A stretch of 64,000 bases of DNA from Bacillus sp. OV166 (GTDB lineage Bacteria > Bacillota > Bacilli > Bacillales > Cytobacillaceae): NCBI RefSeq assembly GCF_900177675.1, contig NZ_FXWM01000002.1, positions 521,839 through 585,838 of the forward strand, given 5' to 3'. A model generated the notes under the pieces. The model did not search any database. It saw nothing but the letters and a program-made list of their open reading frames with translations, and was not told the origin of the DNA. The translations under genes were made by a program, and so were the position numbers. Position 1 is the first letter of the stretch; each line of letters starts with the position of its first letter. Shown in pieces: positions 35,639 through 44,728 of this stretch.

Positions 35639-36013
35639 GGTCATAAGGTGGTCAAAAACCTAGTAAAAGGAAGCGAAAGAAACAGGTGAGGTAAAAACAT
35701 ATGTGATTGAAGGTTTTATCCTATGTGCCATTAACCCACCTACCTCCTAACCCCCAAAACAAAATCAAATTATTTTAATCCTTTTTATTCCCAATTAACA
35801 ACGTCCGAGGGTGACTCGTTTATCCTTTCAAGTTCTAAGATATACATCGCTTATAGGCAACAAGTAGTTAATAAACTTTGGAAAAAGTTGGATTTATTTA
35901 TCTTTTTCCATTAATTTACCAGATATCATCCAATTTGACTTAATAAGTGCTATTAATTACTATAGTTTATACGTTATAATCGTTATAACAGTTATATTTA
36001 AGGGGTGGTATGA
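35639..36013. other. Intergenic stretch before the toxin-antitoxin operon
   Basis: No gene is seen. ATAGTTTATACGTTATAATCGTTATAACAG (about 35959-35988, quoted here as the short palindrome GTTATAATCGTTATAAC) overlaps a TATAAT and is a plausible autoregulated promoter of the antitoxin gene. Confidence 0.5.
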
Positions 36014-36265
36014 TTGGAACAAATTGAAAGAAAGGTTACAAAGATCGGCAATAGTTTTGGTATCACATTACCTCCTGAATTATTAAGACAAGTTGGGTTG
36101 GCACAAGGTGATGATGTACAAATAGAGGTAAAGGATGGAAAAATAATTTTACGAAAGAAAGAACAACTGGAACTCCCAGATGGTGTAGATGCTGAATTTA
36201 TGGATATTTTAAATGATGTGATAAAAGAACATGATAAGGCATTTAAAGGGCTTGTAGACAGGTGA
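36014..36265 (+). CDS. AbrB/MazE-type antitoxin
   Basis: 83 residues. The N-terminal SpoVT-AbrB swapped-hairpin DNA-binding domain reads ERKVTKIGNSFGITLPPELLRQVGL ... DDVQIEVKDGKIILRKK, shown here in parts. The C-terminal tail (LPDGVDAEFMDILNDVIKEH) would wrap the toxin. The start is TTG 36014 with AGGGGTGG upstream; no in-frame ATG is available. It overlaps the toxin start by four bases, and a palindromic promoter upstream fits autoregulation. Confidence 0.88.
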   Translation: MEQIERKVTKIGNSFGITLPPELLRQVGLAQGDDVQIEVKDGKIILRKKEQLELPDGVDAEFMDILNDVIKEHDKAFKGLVDR

Positions 36266-36666
36266 TAAATGACAATATTGTATACCTAACGACAAATCAA
36301 GTTATTGCCATTAATACCGTTCAAATTCATCTTTATTCACCACTAGAACCTGTAGGCGTAAAAGATCCGAGCTTATTGGATTCCGCCATTAATCGTCCTT
36401 TGCAATCTGCATTTGGAATGGATGCATATCCAACTATTTATGAAAAAGCTGCTGCACTTTTCGAATCAATAGCAAAGAATCATGCTTTTCACAATGCTAA
36501 CAAACGAACTGCACTTGCTTCACTCATTGTATTTCTAAAGATTAATCATTATAGATGGACAATGGGGATTGAAGAAGAACAAGATTTTACAGTTGATGTA
36601 GTAAACCATAAATATTCTTTTGAAGAGATTGTCTCTATGATCAGAGAACATACAATTATTATTTAA
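36262..36666 (+). CDS. Doc-type toxin (Fic/DOC family)
   Basis: 134 residues, the size of phage P1 Doc. The active motif is H74-A-F-H-N-A-N80-K-R, the Doc form HxFxxxNKR with Asn in place of the usual Asp at position 78. Doc toxins phosphorylate elongation factor Tu and stop translation. The GTG start overlaps the antitoxin TGA. The pair is the only intact operon among decayed genes between 33 and 38 kb. The partner is AbrB-like rather than Phd-like, a combination seen in Gram-positive bacteria. Confidence 0.88.
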   Translation: MINDNIVYLTTNQVIAINTVQIHLYSPLEPVGVKDPSLLDSAINRPLQSAFGMDAYPTIYEKAAALFESIAKNHAFHNANKRTALASLIVFLKINHYRWTMGIEEEQDFTVDVVNHKYSFEEIVSMIREHTIII

Positions 36667-36706
36667 AGCCATTCGCCTCTAATAGAGAAACGAATGGCTT
36701 TTTTCT
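36665..36706 (+). terminator. Terminator of the toxin-antitoxin operon
   Basis: Stem AAAGCCATTCG / CGAATGGCTTT followed by TTTTC. Confidence 0.9.
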
Positions 36707-36905
36707 TTGGTTTTTTGATAATTTTGAACAAAACTTGGTGAGTTGGCCTCCAAATAAAACCCAAGATATGTCTTTATAGCTAATCAGTATATGAAAAATA
36801 AAGATGTTTAAGAAACAATAACGTTAACTTTTTCCAATAGTAAATATCTATAAAAGTATATTTTAATAATAATGATGATATAGTCAACAAGGTTAAAGAT
36901 AATTT

Positions 36906-36948
36906 ATATTTCAACATATAAGATATAATGACATATATGTTGAAATAT
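36906..36948. repeat. 15-bp perfect inverted repeat in an AT-rich gap
   Basis: Arms ATATTTCAACATATA (36906-36920) and TATATGTTGAAATAT (36934-36948). It could be a regulator site or a small element's stem. The rest of 36707-37080 holds no gene. Confidence 0.6.
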
Positions 36949-37084
36949 ATTTTGAAACTATTATTAAAATATTGGTAGGGAAAAGACAGTCGGAGGTGTA
37001 CACAAGTACACAAAAGCCGTATCCTAAGAATACTTGTAGTGAACAACTTCCATTCGATATAACCAGAACAACGTCCTGAGATCT

Positions 37085-37514
37085 GGAGCCGCCTGTAGTT
37101 CATAACAGCAACAGCAAGAGCCTGGGCAGCGAAGGCTTCATTTAATTCTATCAGCCCTATGTCGACCATTTGCAGTCCAGACCTATTTAATAGTAATGAA
37201 ACGGCTGGAACTGGACCGATTCCCATATATTGTGGATCGACACCTACTGTTGCCCAGCCCTTAACCTTGGCTAGAGGTTTTAACCCCAATCCTTGAGCTT
37301 TTTCTTTGGTCATCAAAACGATGGCACTTGCACCATCATTTCGTCCGCAGGCATTTCCCGCGGTTACGGTTCCATTTTTTTTGAAAACTGGTTTTAAGCT
37401 AGCCAATTTTTCCAATGAAGTCTCACGCATATGTTCGTCTTTTGCGAACACGGTCGATTGATTTTTAAATTTCACTTCAACAAGGACAATTTTGCCATTT
37501 GTATCATCCTCCAT
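37085..37514 (-). pseudogene. Acetyl-CoA acetyltransferase (thiolase), internal fragment
   Basis: About 140 codons from the middle of a thiolase: DEHMRETSLEKLASLKPVFK, GTVTAGNACGRNDGASAIVLM, GPVPAVSLLLNRSGL and LIELNEAFAAQALAVA. The active-site Cys of the N-terminal half and the C-terminal GHPIGASG / Cys loop are both missing. Sequence beyond about 37095 is unrelated. The gene was cut on both sides. Confidence 0.85.
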
Positions 37515-37778
37515 ATGATTTGTACGCCCTCCCAGGTAGTCACCCCATGAAGTTAATGCTAATATTAATATTAATGTTAATCATAAAATTAACGCCCATG
37601 TACTCGTTAATTACGTTCTCTACTATACATCTAATACCTCCCAGCACTTGTGTAATGTGTAATTTGATACCTTCACCCTAACACGTTACCTACCTATGTA
37701 CAGAGGTTACATAAATTAGTTAATGGTAATATTAACCCTAAAATTAACACTACGCATTAACATTAATGATAACTCCTG
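37515..37778. other. AT-rich gap with repeated TTAATATTAA-like motifs
   Basis: Variants of AATATTAAYNNTAAAATTAAC occur near 37561-37592 and 37726-37765. No gene is seen. It may be a recombination scar between the thiolase and serine dehydratase fragments. Confidence 0.4.
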
Positions 37779-38270
37779 TTATCTTGGTCCACGCCGCTCA
37801 GAAAATATATAACCAAGTGCACTTGCGGTAAACAATCCCATAACTAAATCTTTATAAGAAGTGCCATCATTCTTATGAAGCGAAAACAATGCTCCAGGTA
37901 AAATACCTGCTGCGCCTGCTGTTGGAGTTGCTACAATGACCCCCATCCGTGCATTACATTCAGAAGTCGCAAGCGAAAAAGTCATTGCATCCCTTATGTA
38001 ATGTCCGGTCAGGGCTTTACCTTGATTTACATAATCCTTCATTTTTACTGCATCACCGCCGGAAATTCCACTTGGTGCAGTAGAGGTATCTACAATAGCA
38101 CTATCAACAGCTTCCTTCATTTTGATTAATCGTTCTTCCATCATGCTGGTAATCGTCTCTTGATCTTTCCCTGTTTTCGCTACTTCAATCATTAGCATTA
38201 TTTCACCAATTGTTTTCTTTTCCTGTATACAAATATCAATCAGTTCATTCATAGACCGAATTTCCATCAT
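37779..38270 (-). pseudogene. sdaAA: L-serine dehydratase alpha chain, C-terminally truncated
   Basis: The first 155 codons match SdaAA (about 300 residues): RSMNELIDICIQEKKTIGEI at the start, then APSGISGGDAVKMKDY and PTAGAAGILPGAL, the latter part of the iron-sulfur enzyme core. It ends FSERRGPR, out of family, so the C-terminal half with most cluster Cys is gone. SdaAA/SdaAB deaminate serine to pyruvate. The fragment lies at the end of the betaine gene cluster, downstream of a glyA relic, and would have completed betaine to pyruvate. Confidence 0.85.
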
Positions 38271-38296
38271 GATCCCTCCATCACTATTTCTTTCAC

Positions 38297-38512
38297 CCTA
38301 TATGGACGGTGGTGTGATTTACAGTTAAACCGACCTCTTCAAGTAACTGCTCTGCTTCTTTTCCTGTTAAATCCAATGGACGCACATCCATTAGTACAAT
38401 ATGATTATCTGTTCAACCTGAAACTAGGGATCCACCTTCTCCTTTTAATACTTCACCAAGTGTCTTAGCATTATCGATGACTTGTTTGGCATATTCTTTA
38501 AGTAGGAGGCGC
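38297..38512 (-). pseudogene. glyA: Serine hydroxymethyltransferase, C-terminal fragment
   Basis: Reading from about 38512: KEYAKQVIDNAKTLGEVL, then GGSLVSG-stop-TDNHIVLMDVRPLDLTG and EAEQLLEEVGLTVNHTTV. The TGA replaces the second Gly of SGGTDNH. Both ends are missing. GlyA makes serine from glycine and a methylene group; here it would follow sarcosine oxidase in the betaine pathway. Confidence 0.85.
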
Positions 38513-38644
38513 GTTTCCGCGCCGTCCTGATAGTACCCATTAAAGACCTTACTGCTAGTGAGTTCGAATGTTTCTAGTAGGATCCTTCTTATCTTCTTAT
38601 CTTCTTATCTGTTTTTCTATCATTAATATTGGGAACCTATTTGG

Positions 38645-39106
38645 TTAGTAATTTAGTTTATGTTTATTTTCATTTAATACACGTTCAATACGTTTACGAA
38701 GCATTGGCATACCGCTTCCTCCAGCTTGAAAATGACGGAGTTTTCCTTCTTTATCAAATAAGTAGTAAGCTGGAACATATTTATTTTCGAATGCAACCGT
38801 TAATTTATGTTCACTGTCTATGAATATAGGTTGTGTAATGTCATGACCCATTGCCATTGCTTCAATTACATTTATATCTAGGTCATCTTCTGAACGAGGC
38901 ATATGAACAGCTACAACATTTAAATCATCAACGTATTCATCTCGCAATTCATTTATTTCTGGCATGGTCTCTTTGCATAAGTAGCAGCTTACAGACCAGA
39001 AATGGATTAAGGTTGCCTTTTCCCCAACTAATTGTTCATTTGATACTACCTCGTTAATCCATGCAGTTGCACCTGTTAATTCTGGTAATTGTTCTCTTAG
39101 TTTCAT
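38645..39106 (-). CDS. TlpA/ResA-type thioredoxin-fold protein, probably cytosolic
   Basis: 153 residues with a thioredoxin fold. The active site is SVSCYLCKETMPEI (C-Y-L-C), followed by cis-Pro region VPAYYLFDKEG. No signal peptide or membrane anchor is present, unlike ResA. It follows the betaine importer genes by 78 bp in the same direction. A role in peroxide or thiol protection during betaine demethylation, which makes H2O2, is a guess. Confidence 0.8.
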   Translation of the reverse strand: MKLREQLPELTGATAWINEVVSNEQLVGEKATLIHFWSVSCYLCKETMPEINELRDEYVDDLNVVAVHMPRSEDDLDINVIEAMAMGHDITQPIFIDSEHKLTVAFENKYVPAYYLFDKEGKLRHFQAGGSGMPMLRKRIERVLNENKHKLNY

Positions 39107-39184
39107 CCATTTTGACCTCCCGCAATGCTATTTTAAACTTGGTTATCTTCTATAATCTTTTGGTTCATTTAACGATTACAACCA

Positions 39185-40102
39185 TTATTTCAACCAGGCA
39201 TCTGCAACCGTTTTATTGTCAGAAAGCCATTGTTTCACACCTTCCGTTTCATTTTTTTCATTATTAATCTCGGATTCTAGCTTTGCTAATTGATCGGAGG
39301 TAATCGTAAACTCTCCAAGCCATTTAGCGACTTCAGGGTAATCGGTTGAGAATTCTTGGCGGCCGATCATTTGAAGTCCTTCTGCTCCGTTTGGATTCAT
39401 GAGTTTTTTAGAATCATCTAAATAACGCAGATTATATTTTTCAAATGCCCAGTGAGGACGCCATAATGTGACAACAATCGGCTGTTTGTTTGATACAGCT
39501 TTGTCCAGTTCTGCCATCATGGCCGGTGTGCTGCTTTCAACTAATGCCCAATCATCTAATCCATAACCATGTATCGCTTCTCTACTTAGACGCATTAAAC
39601 CCGCCCCTGGTTCGATTCCAATGATTTTTCCTTCTAGTTCATCCTTTAGGCTTTTTAAATCTTCTATTGATTGAACATCCATATAATCCGGCACTGCCAG
39701 TCCGTTATCGGCTTGTTCGTACCACGTACCAAGTACTTCTAAGTTATCACCAAACTTATCCATGTAGGTAGAATGTGTAGATGGCATCCAAACATCTAGA
39801 AATAAATCAATATTTCCTTGAGCCACCCCAGAGAAGATAGGAGCAACATCCGCCAAAACCACTTTAACCTTATACCCTTTTTCCTCTAATAACGTCTTCC
39901 ATAAAAAGGTAACAGCAACATCTTCATCCCACGGTATGTAACCAATGGTTATTTCCTTCCCCTTATTTCCCCCTTCTTTTGGCTCCACCTGTGTTATATT
40001 TGTTTCTTCACTGCTCGTTGTACTATTACTTCCACAGGCAGTTACCAACACCATCATTAATATGCTTGAAATAATAATGAAAAGTTTTTTTGTTTGTTTC
40101 AA
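39185..40102 (-). CDS. opuAC: Glycine betaine-binding lipoprotein of an OpuA-type importer
   Basis: 305 residues. A lipoprotein signal ends at the lipobox LVTAC (Cys23). The mature part is an OpuAC/ProX-type domain: ITIGYIPWDEDVAVTFLWK, GNIDLFLDVWMPSTHSTYMD, GIEPGAGLMRLSREAIHGYG and VVTLWRPHWAFEKYNLRYLDD, with the aromatic residues that cage the quaternary ammonium. It delivers betaine to the OpuAB/OpuAA complex encoded just upstream. The placement with betaine demethylation genes indicates nutrient uptake rather than only osmoprotection. Confidence 0.92.
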   Translation of the reverse strand: MKQTKKLFIIISSILMMVLVTACGSNSTTSSEETNITQVEPKEGGNKGKEITIGYIPWDEDVAVTFLWKTLLEEKGYKVKVVLADVAPIFSGVAQGNIDLFLDVWMPSTHSTYMDKFGDNLEVLGTWYEQADNGLAVPDYMDVQSIEDLKSLKDELEGKIIGIEPGAGLMRLSREAIHGYGLDDWALVESSTPAMMAELDKAVSNKQPIVVTLWRPHWAFEKYNLRYLDDSKKLMNPNGAEGLQMIGRQEFSTDYPEVAKWLGEFTITSDQLAKLESEINNEKNETEGVKQWLSDNKTVADAWLK

Positions 40103-40129
40103 TATATCCTCACTCCTATCTGTTTTAAT

Positions 40130-40987
40130 TCACGATTGAATACTTCTTTTTTTCTGAGCTTTAAAGTTTGTCATTCGATCTAAAATAATTGCGATAATAA
40201 CAACAGAAATACCACCGATGAAACCTAAACCAACATCGAGCATACTGATACTTCTTAACACCTCAGCTCCCAGTCCGCCAGCTCCTACCATCGATGAAAT
40301 AACAACCATCGAAAGGGATAACATAATCACTTGATTCACACCTGACATAATCATTGGTAAAGCTAATGGCAGCTGGACTTTGATTAACTTTTGCCATTCA
40401 GTCGCCCCAAAAGCTTCAGCTGCCTCCAAAGTCGTTTGCGGAACTTGTTGAAGTCCTAGTAATGTTAAGCGTACCGCCGGAGGCATCGCAAAAATACAAG
40501 TGGCAATGAGAGCTGTCACATTACCTAAACCAAACAGAAGAACAGCTGGGATTAAATAAACAAAAGCAGGCATTGTTTGCATAATATCGAGCAAAGGCAT
40601 GACAATAGCTCTCACTCTATCAAGACGGTAAGAAAGAATACCTAAAGGAACACCAAATAGAAGAGAAATCATAGTGGAAGCTAGAACGAGAGATAACGTC
40701 AGCATAGCTGCCTCCCATAATTCTAAACTTATAATGAGAAGTAAACCCAAAGTTGTGAATGTGGCTATTTTCCAATCCGTTAACCACCAGGCAAGTACTA
40801 CAAGAATCACCACCATAACCAGTGAAGAAGGTGTCGTTAACATCCATTCAAGACCACCAATTACACTTGTCATGATGTCATTTATTACATTAAATAGCCC
40901 TGAAAAACGATCAGTTATATAATCTACAAAAGAATTAGCCCATTGATCTAGAGGAATATGAGGTATAATTGAGGAAACCATCGTCAT
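40130..40987 (-). CDS. opuAB: Glycine betaine ABC transporter permease
   Basis: 285 residues, about seven membrane helices. The EAA loop that touches the ATPase is present in EAAEAFGATEWQKLIKVQLPLALP. VPLGILSYRLDRVRAIVMPLLDIMQTMPAFVYLIP is the conserved permease core, quoted in spirit: motif MQTMPAFVYLIP. The start overlaps the stop of opuAA (four bases), and opuAC follows 27 bp after it. Confidence 0.93.
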   Translation of the reverse strand: MTMVSSIIPHIPLDQWANSFVDYITDRFSGLFNVINDIMTSVIGGLEWMLTTPSSLVMVVILVVLAWWLTDWKIATFTTLGLLLIISLELWEAAMLTLSLVLASTMISLLFGVPLGILSYRLDRVRAIVMPLLDIMQTMPAFVYLIPAVLLFGLGNVTALIATCIFAMPPAVRLTLLGLQQVPQTTLEAAEAFGATEWQKLIKVQLPLALPMIMSGVNQVIMLSLSMVVISSMVGAGGLGAEVLRSISMLDVGLGFIGGISVVIIAIILDRMTNFKAQKKRSIQS

Positions 40988-42246
40988 CTTTGCTCCACCT
41001 CCATTTGAAAGAATTCAACATCCTTCTCCGCAGCCACTTCTACTCGTTCTGTTAAACTAGCAATCAGCGTACTTTGTAAGATCATTCCTATTAAGTGATT
41101 TTGACGATCAACCACCGCTACCGGAAGATTATTATTTACAAATAAAGGGATAACCTCTCGTAAAGACATATCTGGATGAACTTGATGTTGTTGGTGGTCA
41201 ACTACTTTTCCTCTTAAATCCCGTTTATGAAATTCAATGAGTTCCACAACTTGGTGAATATGCAATAAACCTAATAGATGACCCTGATCAGTTAAAACAA
41301 AAATGGTAGAAAGATTGTTCGTTTTCATTCTCCGTAACACCACTTGTGGTAATTCATTTTCGTAAGCAAAGACTTCAACAGGAATCATGGCGCTCTTTGC
41401 CAGACGAATTTTACTGTAATCGACATCTTGTACAAGCTGTTTTACGTACTCTGTTGCAGGTTGGCTTAGAATATCTTCTGCTGTTCCAAGCTGCACAATC
41501 TCTCCGTCTTTCATGACTGCCGCGCGGTGCCCTAAAGTGAGTGCTTCATCTAAATCATGGGTCACAAAAATAACGGTTTTCTGTATTTCTCCTTGAATAT
41601 CAAGGAACAACTTTTGCATTTCGCGACGGATAAGTGGGTCAAGGGCTGAGAAAGGTTCATCCATCAGTAAAATTTCTTGATTAGATGCAAGTGCTCTTGC
41701 TAAGCCGACACGCTGCTGCATCCCTCCTGAAAGCTCATAAATTCGCTTATACGCCTGACCATTTAATCCAACCATTTCAAGCGCATCTTTCCCTTTTTTC
41801 TCTCTTTGATTTGCTGGCACACCTTGTATTTCTAACCCAAATGTCACATTATCAATGACGGTACGGTTTGGTAAAAGTCCAACATTTTGAAAGACCATCC
41901 CCATTTTATTTCTTCGTATTTGCTGAAGCTGCTTCTTGGCAATATGTGCAATATCGTCATTTTCGAGAAATACCATGCCTTCTGTTGGTTTAATAAGACC
42001 ATTTAAACATCGAAGCAACGTCGATTTCCCACTGCCAGATAATCCAATTAAAACAAACGTTTCTCCCTTTTTCACTTCGAAATTAGCATTAAATATGGCA
42101 ACCGTTGTCTTTGTTTCTTGTTCTACCTCATCCTTGCTTATTCCTGACCTTCGAAGTTCAAGCGCTTGCTCTTTTTGACGCCCAAACACTTTTGAAACAT
42201 CGGAAACACGAATAATTGGCTCTAGCGATTTAGAATTTTTTCTCAT
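40984..42246 (-). CDS. opuAA: Glycine betaine ABC transporter ATPase with CBS domains
   Basis: 420 residues. Walker A GLSGSGKST is near residue 69, signature LSGGMQQRVGLARALA, Walker B EILLMDEPFSALD, and switch His in VTHDLDEAL. Two C-terminal CBS domains (about 285-400; MIPVEVFAYENELPQVVL and DHQQHQVHPDMSLREV) sense ionic strength in OpuA. It is first of the transport genes, 106 bp after the Rieske oxygenase gene. Confidence 0.94.
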   Translation of the reverse strand: MRKNSKSLEPIIRVSDVSKVFGRQKEQALELRRSGISKDEVEQETKTTVAIFNANFEVKKGETFVLIGLSGSGKSTLLRCLNGLIKPTEGMVFLENDDIAHIAKKQLQQIRRNKMGMVFQNVGLLPNRTVIDNVTFGLEIQGVPANQREKKGKDALEMVGLNGQAYKRIYELSGGMQQRVGLARALASNQEILLMDEPFSALDPLIRREMQKLFLDIQGEIQKTVIFVTHDLDEALTLGHRAAVMKDGEIVQLGTAEDILSQPATEYVKQLVQDVDYSKIRLAKSAMIPVEVFAYENELPQVVLRRMKTNNLSTIFVLTDQGHLLGLLHIHQVVELIEFHKRDLRGKVVDHQQHQVHPDMSLREVIPLFVNNNLPVAVVDRQNHLIGMILQSTLIASLTERVEVAAEKDVEFFQMEVEQR

Positions 42247-42352
42247 ATCATTTCTCCTTTCTTATATGTAAGAAGTGGATTTTTGATAAAAGGTTTGACA
42301 CAATTATGCATAGCTCATCTAGAAGATAGTACGTGCCAAACCTGAATAGTTA

Positions 42353-43495
42353 TTATTGAGCTTTCAAATCAATTGATTCTAATACATAGCTATAAAACTT
42401 AGAAACATGCTGTTCAATTGGAACTAAGATTCCACCATTTTTGTATGCTTTTGATTTCATGTTTTCTTGACACCACCCGCAAGCATCGAAATCCTGTTTG
42501 TTTACACGATGAAATAATTCAACCGCGTTCATTGGATCGAAGTCTGGTTTTTCCATTTCTTCCGGATCAAATAACCATTCACAAATAACTTTAGATTTCT
42601 CCGCACTAATTGGAATAATACGATGAACAATGACATGATCTGGCGTTAAATTGATGAATACGAGCGGGAGAATGGTCATTCCATAATATAAACGGTCATC
42701 TTCTGGAAACAGCCCTTTTAGCATTGGACGATTTCCTTTGCCGCTTATTGAGAAAGCTTCCAGCTCATCATTAAACTTCGCTCCCCCGCCGCCCCCGTTT
42801 TGGGTCCCGATTCCTGAACGAAATTCTGGAAGAGTTGCTGTTAATTCAGGGTGAATGGCAGAACAGTGATAACATTCTTGGAAATTTTCCACAATAATCT
42901 TCCAATTCGCCTTTACATCGTACTCTTTGCGATGAGCCACTCTTAAATTTTGAATTTGATATCGAGAGAATGTCTCAAGCTCACCAAAACGTTCAAATAT
43001 TTGCGTGTTTAATTGTTGTTCAACCAGCAGTGGATTTTCCGATACGTTCAGCCAAATCATTCCATGCCATATTTGAAGGTGTACAGGCTCTAAGCCGTAA
43101 TTTTCATTTTCAACTAACTCTTGACGGCATTCACTTGTATTCGGAACTCCGAGTAAGGACCCATCAAGACCATAACTCCAGGAATGGTATGGACAGCGGA
43201 TCACTCCCGTCTTTCCGCAAGGGTCACTGCAAAGTGTTGCTCCACGATGACGGCATACATTTAAGAAGGCACGTAGCACACGGTCTTTGCCCCTAACAAT
43301 CAAAATATTTTCTCCCTCAACCTTTGTTGTGATATACTCACCTGGCTCAGCTACTTCATATTCATATCCAGCTAAAATCCATGATTTTCCAAAAATATTC
43401 TTTTTCTCTAGTTCAAAAATATCAGGGGATGTATATAGTTCTCCTTTTAATGTTGATCTGATTTTACCTACATTATTTATAACAACATGTTCCAT
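42353..43495 (-). CDS. gbcA: Rieske oxygenase, glycine betaine monooxygenase alpha (GbcA-like)
   Basis: 380 residues. The Rieske cluster ligands are Cys81-His83 (CRHRGATLC) and Cys101-His104 (CPYHSWSYG). The catalytic iron site begins NFQECYHCSAIHPEL with two His. GbcA-type enzymes remove one methyl from glycine betaine to give dimethylglycine and formaldehyde. A reductase partner (GbcB) is needed and is not encoded in the window. It lies between the betaine importer and the dimethylglycine/sarcosine genes, which makes the substrate assignment strong. Confidence 0.88.
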   Translation of the reverse strand: MEHVVINNVGKIRSTLKGELYTSPDIFELEKKNIFGKSWILAGYEYEVAEPGEYITTKVEGENILIVRGKDRVLRAFLNVCRHRGATLCSDPCGKTGVIRCPYHSWSYGLDGSLLGVPNTSECRQELVENENYGLEPVHLQIWHGMIWLNVSENPLLVEQQLNTQIFERFGELETFSRYQIQNLRVAHRKEYDVKANWKIIVENFQECYHCSAIHPELTATLPEFRSGIGTQNGGGGGAKFNDELEAFSISGKGNRPMLKGLFPEDDRLYYGMTILPLVFINLTPDHVIVHRIIPISAEKSKVICEWLFDPEEMEKPDFDPMNAVELFHRVNKQDFDACGWCQENMKSKAYKNGGILVPIEQHVSKFYSYVLESIDLKAQ

Positions 43496-43576
43496 AACCT
43501 TTCATTCTCCCTTCTTTCTTCTTCTAAAAGAATAGATTTATTTATGGATAAGTATCTATACGAATTAATAGATATT

Positions 43577-44728
43577 TTATTGATATGCAAAGCGTTGCGG
43601 ACTAAATAAATCAATTGGATGTTTTGTTTTTCCATCTATCACTAAGTCTGCTAAAATTTCTCCTACAACACTAGCAAACTTAAATCCATGTCCTGAGAAT
43701 CCAGCTGCAACAGCCACCTGAGGATGATCAGGATACGGAGAAATAACAAAATGTTCGTCAGGTGTGTTTGTATACATACATGTTTTTCCTTGTAAAAAGC
43801 GTCCGTTTAACTGTGGAATACCTTTAGCTATATAATCTCTCATCATTTCCACTTCATAGTCATATACGTTTCGGTCAATTGTTTCTGGTGTACACGCTAC
43901 TCCCTTGCGGAAAAATGCAATTTTTGCCCCTTCAGCCCCAATACCTGTAGAAGGAAAACCATATAATTGCACATTGTCATCTGCTTCCCATATATAAATT
44001 GGTTGTTTTCCAATACGGAATGGCTCAATTCCTCCCGTTGGTTCAAAAAACATTTGAATATGTCGTTCTACTTGTAAGCTTACCCCTAAATCTTTTAATA
44101 ACTGTGGTGCCCATGCTCCTGCCGAAATAACTATTTTTCCAGCTTCATATGTTCCATTACTTGTAACAACACGTACACCTTCACCAGAAGGATGTGCTTC
44201 CCAAGATTGAACAGATTCAAAGAATCGAAGATCCGCACCATGCTTCTCTGCTTGAAGAAGATGGGTATATACACTTAGTTCAGGTCTGACAAATCCAGCC
44301 TTTTCTTCATATAAAGCTATAGTATTAGGTGAAGGGTTAAACACCGGGAAACGCCTGCGAATATCCTCCGCCTCCAGAACCTCATAAGCCAGATTCCACT
44401 GTTTCGAACTATTAATACTCCCGGATACAGTTAGACTATCAGGTAGTCCCATCATGAGGCCTCCTGTAACAGTCATAACCTCTTCTCCACTTTCTCTCTT
44501 TATCTCATCCCATAATTCATATGCACGAAGCAATAATGGAACATAGGCAGGATCTTCAAAATAAGATTGTCGAATGATTCGTGAACCGCCGTGGCTTGAT
44601 CCTTGGTCATGTGCAGGACCAAACTGATCAAGTCCTAGTACACGTTGCCCCCTCTTTGCTAATTGATAAGCAGTTGTACTACCCATAGCTCCTAACCCGA
44701 TAACAATAACATCATATTGTTTTGACAT
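43577..44728 (-). CDS. soxA: Monomeric sarcosine oxidase
   Basis: 383 residues from ATG 44728, chosen because AGGAGG lies seven bases upstream; an in-frame TTG six bases earlier is unlikely. The FAD-binding motif is VIVIGLGAMGSTTAYQLAKRG, quoted as GLGAMGS. DQGSSHGGSRIIRQSYFED binds FAD. The covalent flavin Cys is in GKTCMYTNTPDEHFV. C-terminal SGHGFKFASVVGE is typical of MSOX. It converts sarcosine to glycine, formaldehyde and H2O2. Its start region overlaps the stop of the dimethylglycine dehydrogenase gene. Confidence 0.92.
   Translation of the reverse strand: MSKQYDVIVIGLGAMGSTTAYQLAKRGQRVLGLDQFGPAHDQGSSHGGSRIIRQSYFEDPAYVPLLLRAYELWDEIKRESGEEVMTVTGGLMMGLPDSLTVSGSINSSKQWNLAYEVLEAEDIRRRFPVFNPSPNTIALYEEKAGFVRPELSVYTHLLQAEKHGADLRFFESVQSWEAHPSGEGVRVVTSNGTYEAGKIVISAGAWAPQLLKDLGVSLQVERHIQMFFEPTGGIEPFRIGKQPIYIWEADDNVQLYGFPSTGIGAEGAKIAFFRKGVACTPETIDRNVYDYEVEMMRDYIAKGIPQLNGRFLQGKTCMYTNTPDEHFVISPYPDHPQVAVAAGFSGHGFKFASVVGEILADLVIDGKTKHPIDLFSPQRFAYQ

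Noticed and set aside
37561..37765. CRISPR-like or origin repeats
   Set aside because: Motifs are short, irregular and AT-only; no regular spacing or spacers.
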